From Branchiostoma floridae (lineage: Eukaryota; Chordata; Leptocardii; Amphioxiformes; Branchiostomatidae): DNA of 64,000 nt. The stretch spans positions 2,566,168 to 2,630,167 of the forward strand of contig NC_049988.1 of assembly GCF_000003815.2 (NCBI RefSeq). The letters are read 5' to 3'. The notes under the pieces are model-generated. The model was given only the letters and a program-made list of their open reading frames with translations, ran no database searches and was not told where the DNA came from. This document shows, piece after piece, positions 39,851 to 52,500 of this stretch; positions within the stretch are counted from its first letter, which is position 1, and the number at the start of each line of letters is the position of its first letter. Both the position numbers and the translations under genes were made by a program.

Positions 39851-42312
39851 AATAGCCAATTTTGGTTAAACAAATAAATCATCTTATTTTTCAGTGAAAC
39901 CTACCTCATTGTTTAGGAAAATTCCTCTTTTAACCATAGCCGAAAATGGCAACTTTTTTATTTTATTACCCATTGGTTATATAAAAATTACAAGGCAGGT
40001 AAGGTTACAACAGTAAACTTTACCCCTTTTGTTCGAAATGACTAAAATCATTGGCTACATCATTTAGGTGTAAAAGTTTTTACACTAGGTCAGATAGAAA
40101 GCTTAAAAAGCATCGAGCAACGGTAACGTCTGTAACAGTCATTTTTGTAGAATATTCTGTTAAGCAAGGTGGGCTACAAATTGCAGTCATCGACCCTTTC
40201 TTGTTTCTTGATAAAGCCAGAAAAATCGTAAAGCATCACAAAAACGGCCATTTCCAGTCTTTTACGTGGATAATATAGCTATGGCAACCGTCGTACTCGT
40301 TTAGCTGATTTTGCCCAGACCCCTTACTGATCAGCTGTAGTCTGCAGAAATATGTATGAAACTACAAGAAAGTAAGAAAATATTCCGTATATTCTTCAAT
40401 AATCCAATACTAGCATTGTCCCTAGATAACATGTCTAGTGCCATCGGCCGCCCCCTATTCTCGGCTATCAGTCACGTGACCAGACCTGATCCGGCCATGC
40501 CATCCGCCATAATTGTGACCCTCCGGCGGTAAACGTCTATATAACGTCCTTGGGTAAACAAAGCGTGCCCAGCGCGGCGTCCCCCACACGTTCCAAGCGA
40601 TGGTTCACTCTTTATTGTCTATTTCTGGTCGAAAAGCGGTAAACATGAGGTATCTTTTGCATGTACACTTAAAATGATAACAAATCATGGAGTGGAGCAC
40701 TCAAGAACGTCGACGATTGTGGATTTCGGCAATCAGCCGCGGAGATACGACTACTAAGATTATTTACTACTAAGGTTATTTCTAGATCAGTCGCCCCTAG
40801 TTCAACGGGCCCAAACACATATTTACCAAATCTCTCAAGGTTTTATACGTGTTCACCGCAAAGAATACGAAAATTTCCTAAGAAGATGTATTCTTTTATA
40901 CGCTAATAAAGCCTCATGACTGTAATTTTACCTTTTAATTTTTTTGGTCTGCAAGTACCCCGCACCGACCGCCAAAGCTCGGGGCGCCGACGGGCCAGCC
41001 CGCCATGCCGGCCCGCCCACTCGCTGTAGTATCAAGCGTTATTAAGACTGCTGGCTCACGTTATATATCATTTAGTTTTCTAACTGACTATCTTCCTTGG
41101 GTGATGAGTAGAGCAAGACGTGACACCCCGAGATATGTTATCACGGTTATCCATTCTTAGGACATTTTCTGGTAGTAAGGCCACACTGACTTAATTTTAT
41201 AGACGACATCCTCTGGAGACCCCAAAACTAATGCGAGAGGGCGAAAAAAATCCACCAAAGAAAATGCTGCTAAACCACAGTACTACGAAGGGCGGGTATT
41301 ACTAATTGAACCATAGAACACAGTGCATAAAAAAACAATAATTCTTTATCAGGAGGAGACACTTGTAGGTACATTGATGAAAGATGTAATCTGTAACAGG
41401 TCTTACCATCACATTTCAGACATGCTCTAGTATCCTAAATCTAGCGCTGCTCATGAACTACCATGTAAGTGTCATATTTGCAAGTATAAGAACTTTCTAC
41501 ATCCCAGAAGAGTGCACGAGAAAATAGTGGTTACAAGACCTCACTAATCCCAAGATTCTCAAGTATGCTACACAGATACAAGACTAGAGAGAAAGTCAGT
41601 TGTCATCTACATCATTTCTCTTCATATTCCTCTTGACTCTCGTCATCTCTTCAATGGCATTGGCTTTGCACACCCACAGAAACATTACATGGTATCAAAG
41701 AATCTACTTGGTCTTAGAATGTATTTGTCCCCAAATAAACTTGGTATTAAGTATAAGCGACAACATTTCTAGTGCAGGTGAGAATAGATGCTTTTAATTT
41801 AGATGGAAATATGCAGCAAACCTGCAATACAAACAAAAATTAGGTACACAACAGATTTCAATGTACCTGGCACACTGAGAGGATACTCTGAAATTCTTCC
41901 AGGTTCTCTGGTGGGAAGAGAAACATGTCCGTCTCCCCACAATTCCAGCACACCAGTTGCAAGATGGTTAGGGCCCTCGAGTTAACTCCTGCCAAGTAGT
42001 AGTAAATTTCCACTGGTGTAGAACATGAGAAAAGTAGTGAAAATAAGATAAGGCAGATGTTAGACATACACGGTCATGCACATTTCAATGCAACCATAGT
42101 AGATAAACTACATTTATTTGTAAGTTACTGTATTGTACTCAAAAAAATTCAATGGAATCAAAAATGAACAATAAATTTGTCAACAGGAACATAGAAATGA
42201 ACTTCTTTGACATTCAAACCACAGCTTTTGCTCTCCATGCACAATGCAGATAGAATAGTGTAAATGCAAATGCTATAGATCTTTGTTACAAATCATGAGG
42301 CTCAAATATGTA
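39851..42312. other. Intergenic DNA, no gene recognised
   Basis: Contains the second copy of the 39.5-kb block (40310-40450). A GC-richer stretch (40440-40620) has CACGTGAC, GTCTATATAACG and CACACGTTCC that could be a promoter, but no exon follows. 40960-41030 is another GC-rich patch. An apparent signal-peptide-like frame at 41600 starts at TTG, not ATG. Confidence 0.5.
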
Positions 42313-42757
42313 TTAAAAAAGAGAGAATAAACCAAATCCTGGATGCAGATATGTTTCTTTTATAGTATATTTCTTATAAGTAATGTCTATCTGTATAGCA
42401 CTGCATAGGGATTGGCGTTCATATTCATATAATGTACAATCAAGTAAGAAATGTGTCTCGTCTTCACGATATAAGTGGTCACAGAATTTACATGTTCTAT
42501 CGTTTAGAGGAGTACGATTATGCCTGCCGGATTCTATGGATGATAAGAAACACCCAGTAGATGAAGTAACTGTTATCTGATAGTAGAACTTTTGTGTGAC
42601 TTCGAAGGTTCTTACTAGGTATAAAAGACGCATTGTGTTTGTGTAGTTGTAAATTTAAGTAGCGCTGGTAACTATGAACAAGCCGTCTTTGTTCTGTGTG
42701 ACGTACTGCGTGACCGACCAATGGATGTGGATAGACAGAGAACTTATCTTGTTGCAA
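42313..42757 (-). pseudogene. LINE C-terminal remnant
   Basis: On the minus strand one frame reads RHNRTPLNDRTCKFCDHLYR and then EDETHFLLDCTLYEYER, a good match to the Cys/His end of LINE ORF2 proteins, with the cysteine pair and the H-F...C motif intact. The part upstream of it (PHPLVGHAV..., LNLQLHKHNA) is in another frame and is shared with 33690 and 36917. The copy is frameshifted and truncated. It resembles, but is not the same copy as, the fragment at 7140. Confidence 0.75.
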
Positions 42758-42779
42758 CCTTGGAGTCAGAAGAAATGAA

Positions 42780-42895
42780 GTGTAAGGAGTGCTCGACGTT
42801 GTTCCCGTGTGAAAGGCATGTACTCCACACGACCTTCCTCACTTCACACAGGTGTAAAAATGGGTACCTGACTTCGGTCGGGGAGTTAAAAAAGA
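42780..42895 (+). mobile_element. SINE-core fragment
   Basis: GTGCTCGACGTTGTTCCC, CACACGACCTTCCTCACTTC and AGGTGTAAAAATGGGTACCT match the other SINE cores. Confidence 0.7.
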
Positions 42896-43034
42896 CTACC
42901 TTTACCTTCCGTACTGTGTAAGTGGCACTGTTAATACAAGTTACTAACTCGAGTCCAGTACCACATTGTCCTCGTCTGTCCGAAAGAAAATAGAAAAAAA
43001 AGAGTAGACAAGCTATTCACCTTGTCACTTGCTA

Positions 43035-43340
43035 GACTTCCGCACCAGTACGCGCAGGGGTTCATCTCCAAGCAGATGTTGGGAGGCAAAGTCGTTAGGT
43101 TTTCTTAGCGGCCTTTTTCTGTTACAAACTGCCCACGTCCGTAGCACTGGTAACTTGAATGCGCCACTGATGTAGGAACTGATTTCTCCACCAATACTGA
43201 TGTTAACCTGGTTATCATACCAACGAGATCTCGTCTCTATCTCTACGGTGTTGGGAGTGTAACCCGCCCACCCAGTTCATTAGCACACGCCGGAGAATTT
43301 TTTACGGGTTGGGTTAAAGTTACGTCGTTAGATAGGCCAG
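43035..43340 (+). repeat. Exon-like module, copy e
   Basis: GGTTCATCTCCAAGCAGATG and TTGGGAGGCAAAGTC as in copy c, but a one-base loss just before GTTCATC breaks the frame. The tail is conserved. Confidence 0.65.
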
Positions 43341-43496
43341 CCTGGCTAAGAGGACAGGCTGCCAGAAACAGTACGACCACTACCAGAAGCATACTGGGCC
43401 CGGCAAAGCATCTGTAACCTGTAAAGTGGAAATTGGTGATTTCTAAGGTAGGGACAGATTTATCCATCAAAACTGATTTCCCCACAATAACTTATA

Positions 43497-43960
43497 TAAC
43501 GTCAGGTCGTCGTGGTTGATGTGGTTTATTACACCGACCATTTACATTTTGCACATGGCAACCAACGAAACCTCGTCTATCAAATTTCACATGAAATCAG
43601 TTTACATACTTGTTTTGCACACGGGTCTTTAAACGCAGAGAAATTAAGGAAAAAAGAATGACATTTAACAGATATTGAGTTGTCTTACACATATGCAGTC
43701 ACACATCTATTCACAAGTTTTGAAACGAAGCAATTCTACCACGATGAAAGTATAACGTTATACGACGAGATGAAATTTTGACCTCACATTTTCCATATTC
43801 GACAAGAAGCAGTTAACTTGGTAATACCACGCCCAACTGACACGTCATCAACGCTATCCCCTCCCCCTCCTCTTGATACAACAGGCTTAAGGCCTACTTG
43901 TCTGTGTACTTCATATAAACGGGCACTGTCATTCGTAGGTAGTCAGGGGGAACTCCGTTG
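43497..43960 (+). repeat. Duplicated segment, partial copy
   Basis: GTGGTTGATGTGGTTTATTA, CCGACCATTTACATTTTGCA and AACGCAGAGAAATTAAGG match 35645-35790. The first part with FGADVTHAV is missing. Confidence 0.6.
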
Positions 43961-44149
43961 TGTAATTTCAGATAGTAGCCTTCCACGGTTAGACCGAGTA
44001 TATTATCCCACAGAATTGCATAGTCACACCCTAGTTACACTTCCTCTGTTAAAAATATGACAACTACCTACCTATGAATTCATAATTTTCTGTAATAGGC
44101 TAATAGCTTTGTTCTAATGTATGGATACTGATATTCTTTTGTTAATCTC

Positions 44150-44430
44150 ATAGCAGATGATGGGAGGCAAATATTCCTTTACGTTTTCTAAGCTGGCCGT
44201 TTTCTTACCAACTGCGTCGCTTCTGTACCATCACTTAAAGTCGCCATTGAAGTGGAAACTGATTTCTCCATCAAAACTAACGTTAAAAAACGATAACTAT
44301 ACCATTGGGAGCTTGTGGCTATCTATACGGTGCTGGGAGTGTACCCCGCCCGCCTAGTTGATTAGCACAAGCCGGAGAATTTATTTTCCAGAGCTGGGTT
44401 AAAGTTACAGCGCTCAAAGTGTCAGCCAAA
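44150..44430 (+). repeat. Exon-like module, copy f
   Basis: ATCTCATAGCAGATGATGGG and AGGCAAATATTCC, with the tail CTATACGGTGCTGGGAGTGT. Frame broken by TAG, as in copy d. Confidence 0.6.
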
Positions 44431-44479
44431 ACGACAGTATGTCTTAAACAGACCACTTCCAGAAACAGACCCATGCTTA

Positions 44480-45590
44480 GCAGGCTGGACCAAACACCAG
44501 GCAATTGCGCCCAATTCCTTCACTGATCAGATGTAGGTTGTAAAAGTAACTAGGACAGTAACTAAAGTATTCTGTAAATTCTAACTTCCATAATTAAAAT
44601 GATAGCACTGTTACTAGATAACATGCCTAGTGCCATCGGCCACCTTCTATTGACATTTCATGTCAGGATATTGCAAAAGATGTCTGATGGCTTTTCGGGG
44701 GGCATGTCTGACTACAGTTCGCTCACCAATCAAATGACTCACTCAATCCGATAGCGACTACTCTATATTCGACGTAACGGTGAAGTCTTTGACTAACCTT
44801 TCATTAAGATGTGTGATTTCTGTATCTAAGTCTATTTTATTCAACGGTTCTTAACCACAGACAGTCTGAGCAGTATGAGTCGTTTTGAGACACAAGCCAC
44901 ACGAGTGTCTTTGTCAGGGCATAGCTGTTACTAAACTTACGGGTCGATAATGGCGGTTACAATAAAATTTATGGTCCGTTTGGAATGGTATGGCAGAAGT
45001 TGTTTGGCGACTTTCAGGAGGCACGTCTTGTTCTACCATTGGCAACTATGTGGTATTATTTTCTCTCCTTTTGACAAGTTATGATATTTTTGTAATTGTT
45101 TTTGATTCAAAGGAAGCTATGTGGCTCGCCATTGTCGTTTTAATCTTTCCGGATTTTACCATGGTCAGTGTTGACCGACTGTACCAAGTGAATCGCCACT
45201 TTTTAAGTCCCCGGGATCAAGTCAGTATTTTACCTTTGGCATACGTAACGTTTCTCCCCTCATCCCACGTGGGCCCGGTCACGCCCCAACCAATGATCTG
45301 CAAAACGACTATTTCAGGGACTTTATGCAAATTAGTTAGCCTTTTTATCCTTCAATATCGACTGTTGTGGCCAGAGAGAGAGAGAGCGGGAGAGAGAGGG
45401 GGAGTGAGCGGAAGATAATCCACTGAGACGAGCCGCGGTATACACGGGGGCCTTTCGGCTAAGCGACATAGCTGTAGTTTGAGTTCTTGTAAGAAAAGTG
45501 TCAAGTTAGAAAGTCACTGCCCCAGTAACTAACGTTCCCAAGCATCTTTGGTAAGTCCCATTGTATTTCTCCCGTTTTTGTTTGGCAATT
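44480..45590 (+). repeat. Segmental duplication left copy (partner 56930-58020)
   Basis: Long near-continuous match, including GAAGTTGTTTGGCGACTTTC, GGAGGCACGTCTTGTTCTAC, ACCATGGTCAGTGTTGACCG and GAGCCGCGG-ATACACGGGGG. It ends where decayed 91-base units begin. The open frame at 44990-45418 is present in both copies, but differences change amino acids freely. Confidence 0.88.
45266..45551 (+). promoter_or_regulatory. Promoter-like cluster with downstream 5' splice site, copy 1
   Basis: CACGTG (45266), CCAAT (45290), octamer ATGCAAAT (45325) and a TTTTATCC stretch are followed by a GA-rich leader and a consensus donor CTTTG|GTAAGT at 45551. The same elements in the same order and nearly the same spacing are in copy 2. 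The first exon would be non-coding, and the 91-base satellite would lie in its intron. No transcript evidence is available. Confidence 0.35.
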
Positions 45591-46424
45591 GTGTGTGCGA
45601 ATTCTATCGTAAATTGAGAGTTTGTAATCTTTCTGTCGGGCAAATTTCATTTTTACTCCAGAAAACTCGTATGATTGTTTGTGCCTGTTGTCCAGTTGCG
45701 TTTCACTGAAGTCTCCTAACTTTCTAGCAGGCAAATTTGTTGTTCTCTCAGGTATAAATTCGAGCTCGTTTAAGAGTTTCTGATTTTTTCCTTGTTGTAT
45801 GTCCCTGCAGTTGGTAAACTTACTAGCGGACATTTTTATTTTTGCCCCTCCAAACTCGTTTACTATTTTGTTCCTGTTAGCCGATTGGATTTTCGTGCTG
45901 TTTTGCAAACTTTCTAGCCAACAAATTTGTGTTTTTGCCCGTCTTAACTTATCTCCAAGCGGATACTACGGTGGCAGAAATAGTATCAAAAGCTGGCAGA
46001 GGAGTCAAGCCGACCCAGCCGTGTGTATGTAAGCTACCGGTAGGCAATTCGTTAAATTGTCTGTGCTTGTTACCCAGTTGCATTTCCATCGAGTTAGTAA
46101 ATTTTCAAGCGGGCAAATTTCGTATTTACTCATGTAAACTAGTTTGATAGCTTTTGCCTGTTGCCTGGTTGCTTTCCCTGCATTTTGAGAACTTTCTAGT
46201 GGGCAAATTTGTAGTTTCCTCAGGTATAATTTCAAGCTCGTTTAAGAGTTTCTGCATGTTACCAAGTTGTTTATCCCTGCAGGCCTTAGATTTTTTAGCG
46301 GACAATTTTTTCGCCCGACTTAACACGTTCAATATTTTGTGCCTGTTGGCTTGCTGTATTTTCGTGCTGTTTGCAAACTTTCTGGCGGCCAAATTTGTGT
46401 TTTTTGCCCGTGTTAACTAGTTTA
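45591..46424. repeat. Decayed 91-base satellite units, left flank
   Basis: GTTTGTAATCTTTCTGTCGG, ACTTTCTAGC-GG-CAAATTT and AACTCGTTT...TTTGTGCCTGTT recur with about 90-base spacing but with much sequence change. Confidence 0.8.
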
Positions 46425-46529
46425 GATAGTTGAGCATGTTGCCCGCTTGTATTTCCACACAGTTTGTAAACTTTCTGGCGGGCAAATTTCGTTTTAACTC
46501 CTGTAAACTCGTTTAATTGTTTGTGCATG

Positions 46530-47790
46530 TTGCCAGGTTGTATTTCCACACATATTGTAGACTTTCTGTCGGACAATTTTCGTGTTAACTCCTGTAAACT
46601 CATTTGATTGTTTGTGCATGTTGCCCGGTGGTATTTCCGCACAGTTTGTAAACTTTCTGTCGAGGAAATTTCGTTTTAACTCCTGTAAACTCGTTTGATT
46701 CTTTTTGCTTGTTGGCCTGTTGTATTTCCACACAGATTGTAAACTTTCTGTCGGACAGTTTTCTTTTTAACTCCTGTAAACTCATTTGATGGTTTGTGCA
46801 TGTTGCCAGGTTGTATTTCCACACAGATTGTAAACTTTCTGTCGGACAGTTTTCTTTTTAACTCCTGTAAACTCATTTGATTGTTTGTGCATGTTGCCAG
46901 GTTGTATTTCCACACAGTTTGTAAACTTTCTGTCGGACAATTTTCTTTTTAACTCCTGTAAACTCATTTGATTGTTTGTGCATGTTGCCAGGTTGTATTT
47001 CCACACAGATTGTAAACTTTCTGTCGGACAGTTTTCTTTTTAACTCCTGTAAACTCATTTGATTGTTTGTGCATGTTGCCAAGTTGTATTTCCACACAAA
47101 TTGTAAACTTTTTGTCGGACAGTTTTCGTTTTAACTCCTGTAAACTCATTTGATTGTTTGTGCATGTTACCCGGTGGTATTTCCGCACAGTTTGTAAACT
47201 TTCTGGCGGGCAAATTTCGTTTTAACTCCTGTAAACTCGTTTAATTGTTTGTGCATGTTGCCCGGTTGTATTTCCACACAGATTGTAGACTTTCTGTCGG
47301 ACAATTTTCGTGTTAACTCCTGTAAACTCATTTGATTGTTTGTGCATGTTACCCGGTGGTATTTCAGCACAGTTTGTAAACTTTCTGTCGGGTAAATTTC
47401 GTTTTAACTCCAGTAAACTCGTTTGATTCTTTTTGCTTGTTGGCCTGTTGTATTTCCACACAGATTGTAAGGTTTCTGTCGGACAATTTTCGTTTTAACT
47501 CCTGTAAACTCGTTTGATTGTTTGTGCATGTTACCCGGTGGTACTTACACACAGTTTGTAAACTTTCTGTCGGGTAAATTTCTTTTTAACTCTTGTAAAC
47601 TCATTCGATTGTTTGTGCATGTTGCCAGGTTGTATTTCCACACAGATTGTAGACTTTCTGTCGGACAATTTTCGTTTTAACTCCTGTAAACTCATTTGAT
47701 TCTTTTTGCTTGTTGGCCTGTTGTATTTCCACACAGATTGTAAACTTTCTGTCGGGTAAATTTCGTTTTAACTCCTGTAAACTCGTTTGA
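46530..47790. repeat. Higher-order block in the satellite, copy 1
   Basis: About 14 units are repeated with few changes at 48260-49520. The displacement is 1729 bases (19 x 91), or 1728 before a one-base insertion near 48300. Rare variants such as CGAGGAAATTTCG, GATGGTTTGTGCATG and CCAAGTTGTATTTCC recur in the same order. Confidence 0.88.
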
Positions 47791-48259
47791 TTCTTTTTGC
47801 TTGTTGGTCTGTTGTATTTCCACACAGATTGTAAACTTTCTGTCGGACAGTTTTCTTTTTAACTCCTGTAAACTCATTTGATTCTTTTTGCTTGTTGGCC
47901 TGTTGTATTTCCACACAGATTGTAAACTTTCTGTCGGACAATTTTCGTTTTAACTCCTGTAAACTCATTTGATTCTTTTTGCTTGTTGGCCTGTTGTATT
48001 TCCACACAGATTGTAAACTTTCTGTCGGACAATTTTCGTGTTAACTCCTGTAAACTCGTTTGATTGTTTGTGCATGTTGCCAGGTTGTATTTCCACACAG
48101 ATTGTAAACTTTCTGTCGGACAGTTTTCGTTTTAACTCCTGTAAACTCATTTTATTGTTTGTGCATGTTGCCAGGTTGTATTTCCACACAGATTGTAAAC
48201 TTCTGTCGGACAGTTTTCTTTTTAACTCCTGTAAACTCATTTGATTGTTTGTGCATGTT

Positions 48260-49520
48260 GCCAGGTTGTATTTCCACACATATTGTAGACTTTCTGTCGG
48301 ACAAATTTTCGTGTTAACTCCTGTAAACTCATTTGATTGTTTGTGCATGTTGCCCGGTGGTATTTCCGCACAGTTTGTAAACTTTCTGTCGAGGAAATTT
48401 CGTTTTAACTCCTGTAAACTCGTTTGATTCTTTTTGCTTGTTGGCCTGTTGTATTTCCACACAGATTGTAAACTTTCTGTCGGACAGTTTTCTTTTTAAC
48501 TCCTGTAAACTCATTTGATGGTTTGTGCATGTTGCCAGGTTGTATTTCCACACAGATTGTAAACTTTCTGTCGGACAGTTTTCTTTTTAACTCCTGTAAA
48601 CTCATTTGATTGTTTGTGCATGTTGCCAGGTTGTATTTCCACACAGTTTGTAAACTTTCTGTCGGACAATTTTCTTTTTAACTCCTGTAAACTCATTTGA
48701 TTGTTTGTGCATGTTGCCAGGTTGTATTTCCACACAGATTGTAAACTTTCTGTCGGACAGTTTTCTTTTTAACTCCTGTAAACTCATTTGATTGTTTGTG
48801 CATGTTGCCAAGTTGTATTTCCACACAAATTGTAAACTTTTTGTCGGACAGTTTTCGTTTTAACTCCTGTAAACTCATTTGATTGTTTGTGCATGTTACC
48901 CGGTGGTATTTCCGCACAGTTTGTAAACTTTCTGGCGGGCAAATTTCGTTTTAACTCCTGTAAACTCGTTTAATTGTTTGTGCATGTTGCCCGGTTGTAT
49001 TTCCACACAGATTGTAGACTTTCTGTCGGACAATTTTCGTGTTAACTCCTGTAAACTCATTTGATTGTTTGTGCATGTTACCCGGTGGTATTTCAGCACA
49101 GTTTGTAAACTTTCTGTCGGGTAAATTTCGTTTTAACTCCAGTAAACTCGTTTGATTCTTTTTGCTTGTTGGCCTGTTGTATTTCCACACAGATTGTAAA
49201 CTTTCTGTCGGACAATTTTCGTTTTAACTCCTGTAAACTCGTTTGATTGTTTGTGCATGTTACCCGGTGGTACTTACACACAGTTTGTAAACTTTCTGTC
49301 GGGTAAATTTCTTTTTAACTCTTGTAAACTCATTCGATTGTTTGTGCATGTTGCCAGGTTGTATTTCCACACAGATTGTAGACTTTCTGTCGGACAATTT
49401 TCGTTTTAACTCCTGTAAACTCATTTGATTCTTTTTGCTTGTTGGCCTGTTGTATTTCCACACAGATTGTAAACTTTCTGTCGGGTAAATTTCGTTTTAA
49501 CTCCTGTAAACTCGTTTGAT
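48260..49520. repeat. Higher-order block in the satellite, copy 2
   Basis: Duplicate of 46530-47790. A further block near 47950-48240 recurs at 49860-50150 (displacement 1911 = 21 x 91), and again in part near 50310-50580. Confidence 0.85.
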
Positions 49521-52500
49521 TCTTTTTGCTTGTTGGCCTGTTGTATTTCCACACAAGATTGTAACTTTCTGTCGGGTAAATTTCGTTTTTACTCCTGTAA
49601 ACTCATTTGATTCTTTTTGCTTGTTGGCCTGTTGTATTTCCACACAGATTGTAAACTTTCTGTCGGACAATTTTCGTTTTAACTCCTGTAAACTCATTTG
49701 ATTCTTTTTGCTTGTTGGCCTGTTGTATTTCCACACAGATTGTAAACTTTCTGTCGGACAGTTTTCGTTTTAACTCCTGTAAACTCATTTGATTGTTTGT
49801 GCATGTTACCCGGTGGTATTTCCGCACAGTTTGTAAACTTTCTGTCGGGTAAATTTCGTTTTAACTCCTGTAAACTCGTTTGATTCTTTTTGCTTGTTGG
49901 CCTGTTGTATTTCCACACAGATTGTAAACTTTCTGTCGGACAATTTTCGTGTTAACTCCTGTAAACTCGTTTGATTGTTTGTGCATGTTGCCAGGTTGTA
50001 TTTCCACACAGATTGTAAACTTTCTGTCGGACAGTTTTCGTTTTAACTCCTGTAAACTCATTTTATTGTTTGTGCATGTTGCCAGGTTGTATTTCCACAC
50101 AGATTGTAAACTTCTGTCGGACAGATTTCTTTTTAACTCCTGTAAACTCATTTGATTGTTTGTGCATGTTGCCAGGTTGTATTTCCACACAGATTGTAAA
50201 CTTTCTGTCGGACAAATTTCGTTTTAACTCCTGTAAACTCATTTGATTGTTTGTGCATGTTACTCTGTTGTATTTCCGCACAGTTTGTAAACTTTCTGTC
50301 GGGTAAATTTCGTTTTAACTCCTGTAAACTCGTTTGATTCTTTTTGCTTGTTGGCCTGTTGTATTTCCACACAGATTGTAAACTTTCTGTCGGACAATTT
50401 TCGTGTTAACTCCTGTAAACTCGTTTGATTGTTTGTGCATGTTGCCAGGTTGTATTTCCACACAGATTGTAAACTTTCTGTCGGACAGTTTTCGTTTTAA
50501 CTCCTGTAAACTCATTTTATTGTTTGTGCATGTTGCCAGGTTGTATTTCCACACAGATTGTAAACTTTCTGTCGGACAGTTTTCTTTTTAACTCCTGTAA
50601 ACTCATTTGATTGTTTGTGCATGTTGCCAAGTTGTATTTCCACACAAATTGTAAACTTTTTGTCGGACAGTTTTCGTTTTAACTCCTGTAAACTCATTTG
50701 ATTGTTTGTGCATGTTACCCGGTGGTATTTCCGCACAGATTGTAAACTTTCTGTCGGACAATTTTCGTTTTTACTCCTGTAAACTCATTTGATTCTTTTT
50801 GCTTGTTGGCCTGTTGTATTTCCACACAGATTGTAAACTTTCTGTCGGACAATTTTCGTTTTAACTCCTGTAAACTCATTTGATTCTTTTTGCTTGTTGG
50901 CCTGTTGTATTTCCACACAGATTGTAAACTTTCTGTCGGGTAAATTTCGTTTTAACTCCTGTAAACTCGTTTGATTCTTTTTGCTTGTTGGCCTGTTGTA
51001 TTTCCACACAGATTGTAAACTTTCTGTCGGACAGTTTTCTTTTTAACTCCTGTAAACTCATTTGATTCTTTTTGCTTGTTGGCCTGTTGTATTTCCACAC
51101 AGATTGTAAACTTTCTGTCGGACAGTTTTCGTTTTAACTCCTGTAAACTCATTTGATGGTTTGTGCATGTTACCAAGTTGTATTTCCACACAGATTGTAA
51201 ACTTTCTGTCGGACAGTTTTCGTTTTAACTCCTGTAAACTCATTTGATTGTTTGTGCATGTTGCCAGGTTGTATTTCCACACAGATTGTAAACTTTCTGT
51301 CGGACAGTTTTCTTTTTAACTCCTGTAAACTCGTTTGATTGTTTGTGCATGTTACCCGGTGGTACTTCCACACAGTTTGTAAACTTTCTGTCGGGTAAAT
51401 TTCTTTTAAACTCCTGTAAACTCATTTGATTGTTTGTGCATGTTGCCAGGCTGTATTTCCACACAGATTGTAGACTTTCTGTCGGACAATTTTCGTTTTA
51501 ACTCCTGTAAACTAATTTGATTCTTTTTGCTTGTTGGCCTGTTGTATTTCCACACAGATTGTAAACTTTCTGTCGGGCAAATTTCGTTTTAACTCCTGTA
51601 AACTCGTTTGATTCTTTTTGCTTGTTGGCCTGTTGTATTTCCACACAGATTGTAAACTTTCTGTCGGACAGTTTTCTTTTTAACTCCTGTAAACTCATTT
51701 GATTCTTTTTGCTTGTTGGCCTGTTGTATTTCCACACAGATTGTAAACTTTCTGTCGGACAATTTTCGTTTTAACTCCTGTAAACTCATTTGATTCTTTT
51801 TGCTTGTTGGCCTGTTGTATTTCCACACAGATTGTAAACTTTCTGTCGGACAATTTTCGTTTTAACTCCTGTAAACTCATTTGATTCTTTTTGCTTGTTG
51901 CCCTGTTGTATTTCCACACAGATTGTAAACTTTCTGTCGGACAATTTTCGTTTTAACTCCTGTAAACTCATTTGATTCTTTTTGCTTGTTGACCTGTTGT
52001 ATTTCCACACAGATTGTAAACTTTCTGTCGGACAATTTTCGTTTTAACTCCTGTAAACTCGTTTGATTCTTTTTGCTTGTTGGTCTGTTGTATTTCCACA
52101 CAGATTGTAAACTTTCTGTCGGACAGTTTTCTTTTTAACTCCTGTAAACTCATTTGATTCTTTTTGCTTGTTGGCCTGTTGTATTTCCACACAGATTGTA
52201 AACTTTCTGTCGGACAATTTTCGTGTTAACTCCTGTAAACTCATTTGATTGTTTGTGCATGTTACCCGGTGGTATTTCCGCACAGTTTGTAAACTTTCTG
52301 TCGGGTAAATTTCGTTTTAACTCCTGTAAACTCGTTTGATTCTTTTTGCTTGTTGGCCTGTTGTATTTCCACACAGATTGTAAACTTTCTGTCGGACAAT
52401 TTTCGTTTTAACTCCTGTAAACTCGTTTGATTGTTTGTGCATGTTACCCGGTGGTACTTCCACACAGTTTGTAAACTTTCTGTCGGGTAAATTTCTTTTA

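Noticed and set aside
41600-41797. Signal-peptide-like frame (FLFIFLLTLVISSMALAL) followed by a GTGAGA donor-like site
   Set aside because: It starts at TTG, has no ATG at a useful place and no matching next exon.
44990-45418. 142-codon frame with a hydrophobic stretch, partner at 57439
   Set aside because: The two copies differ mostly by amino-acid-changing bases and lose a common frame after about 65 codons, so coding is not supported. It overlaps the promoter-like cluster.
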